NCBI GenBank assembly: GCA_024276455.1
Contig: JAJRXE010000481.1
Location: 1-6,543, forward strand
Reading direction: 5' to 3'
Source of the DNA: Calditrichota bacterium
GTDB taxonomy: Bacteria > Calditrichota > Calditrichia > RBG-13-44-9
Length of the DNA: 6,543 nucleotides
The position numbers were made by a program, and so were the translations under genes. A model generated the notes under the pieces. That model was not told the DNA's origin and searched no databases. It saw nothing but the letters and a program-made list of their open reading frames with translations. Shown here piece by piece: positions 6,290 through 6,543 of the stretch (positions within the stretch are counted from its first letter, which is position 1; every line of letters starts with the position of its first letter).

Positions 6290-6543
6290 TTATCCCTTCA
6301 CACTTCCCAGAGTCAGTCCGGAGACCAACCAGCGACTCAACAACATGAAGAGAACCACCACCGGGAGGCTCACCACTACGGCGCCGGCGGAATACAATCC
6401 CCAGGCCACTTCCATGTTGGACTGGAAGGTTTTCAACCCCAGCGGCAAAGTAAAGAGGTCTTGATTCTGAATCAGCACTGCCGCCACCAGGTACTCCGAC
6501 CAGGCCGCCATGAAAGAAAACAGGGCGGTTATGGCCAGTGCCG
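6290..6543 (-). CDS. Sugar ABC transporter permease, MalG-like, C-terminal 83 residues
   Basis: The frame enters from the right edge and ends at TAA (6292-6290); the usual full length of about 280 residues means the N-terminal 200 are outside the window. Two membrane segments are visible: ALFSFMAAWSEYLVAAVLI and a second one around SAGAVVVSLPVVVLFMLLSR. Between them is the NQDLFTLPLGLKTF stretch, and the end is LVSGLTLGSVKG. The W-x-E-(Y/F)-L pattern, TLP-x-GL and the SGLT-x-G-x-VKG end are characteristic of MalG/CUT1 permeases, the inner-membrane partner of MalF that imports maltose, maltodextrins or similar oligosaccharides with a binding protein and an ATPase. The EAA loop that contacts the ATPase lies upstream of what is seen. 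An internal ATG at 6511 is in the middle of a membrane helix and is not the start. The 271-bp spacer after its stop suggests trmB has its own promoter. The exact sugar is inferred from the amylases nearby. Confidence 0.9.
   Translation of the reverse strand, partial: ALAITALFSFMAAWSEYLVAAVLIQNQDLFTLPLGLKTFQSNMEVAWGLYSAGAVVVSLPVVVLFMLLSRWLVSGLTLGSVKG

Noticed and set aside
6199..6292. Rho-independent terminator after the permease gene
   Set aside because: The inverted pieces (for example AGGTC and GACCT on the minus strand) are short, enclose a loop of about 30 bases and are too far from the T-tract.

Overview
All five recognisable genes lie on the minus strand and concern alpha-glucan (starch, glycogen, maltodextrin) breakdown and uptake. 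In transcription order, from high to low coordinates, they are: the 3' end of a MalG-type sugar ABC transporter permease (6290-6543, 5' part outside the window); a TrmB-family transcriptional regulator (5125-6018); a GH13 alpha-amylase-type glycosidase with a lipoprotein-like leader (3716-5125); a large modular secreted GH13 enzyme with a C-terminal FlgD/Por-secretion-type sorting domain (666-3563); and the N-terminal 184 residues of an exported protein that is probably an amylo-alpha-1,6-glucosidase-like debranching enzyme (1-554, 3' part outside the window).
Organism: the C-terminal domain of the large amylase (NYPNPFNPST start, VYNLLGQKVRTL, WDGTDNAGRPVASGIYLL, final LLLR) is the sorting or anchoring domain typical of the FCB-related lineages Calditrichota, Ignavibacteriota, KSB1, Marinimicrobia and Latescibacterota. 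A TrmB-type regulator beside maltodextrin genes is best known from Thermococcales archaea but also occurs in such bacteria. A Calditrichota-like bacterium, possibly thermophilic, is my best inference. The base composition is moderately GC-rich in genes and clearly AT-rich in the 6.2 kb spacer.
Layout: the permease is separated from trmB by a 271-bp non-coding spacer holding a degenerate CGCAAAG-type repeat, two adjacent small palindromes, several same-orientation TACT boxes and an A/T-tract. trmB and the lipoprotein amylase overlap by one base (TGATG) and are surely co-transcribed. A 152-bp spacer with a small hairpin precedes the large amylase. A 111-bp spacer with a second copy of the CGCAAAG-type repeat precedes the last gene.
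Working model (inference): the large enzyme is exported across both membranes and attacks polymeric starch outside the cell. The lipoprotein GH13 enzyme and the debranching-like protein process oligosaccharides in the cell envelope. Maltodextrins then enter through the ABC permease, and the TrmB protein adjusts expression according to an internal sugar. No SusC/SusD-type outer-membrane uptake genes are visible. I see no CRISPR array, tRNA, rRNA, transposase or phage gene, and the window looks like a catabolic locus rather than a defence or mobile island.
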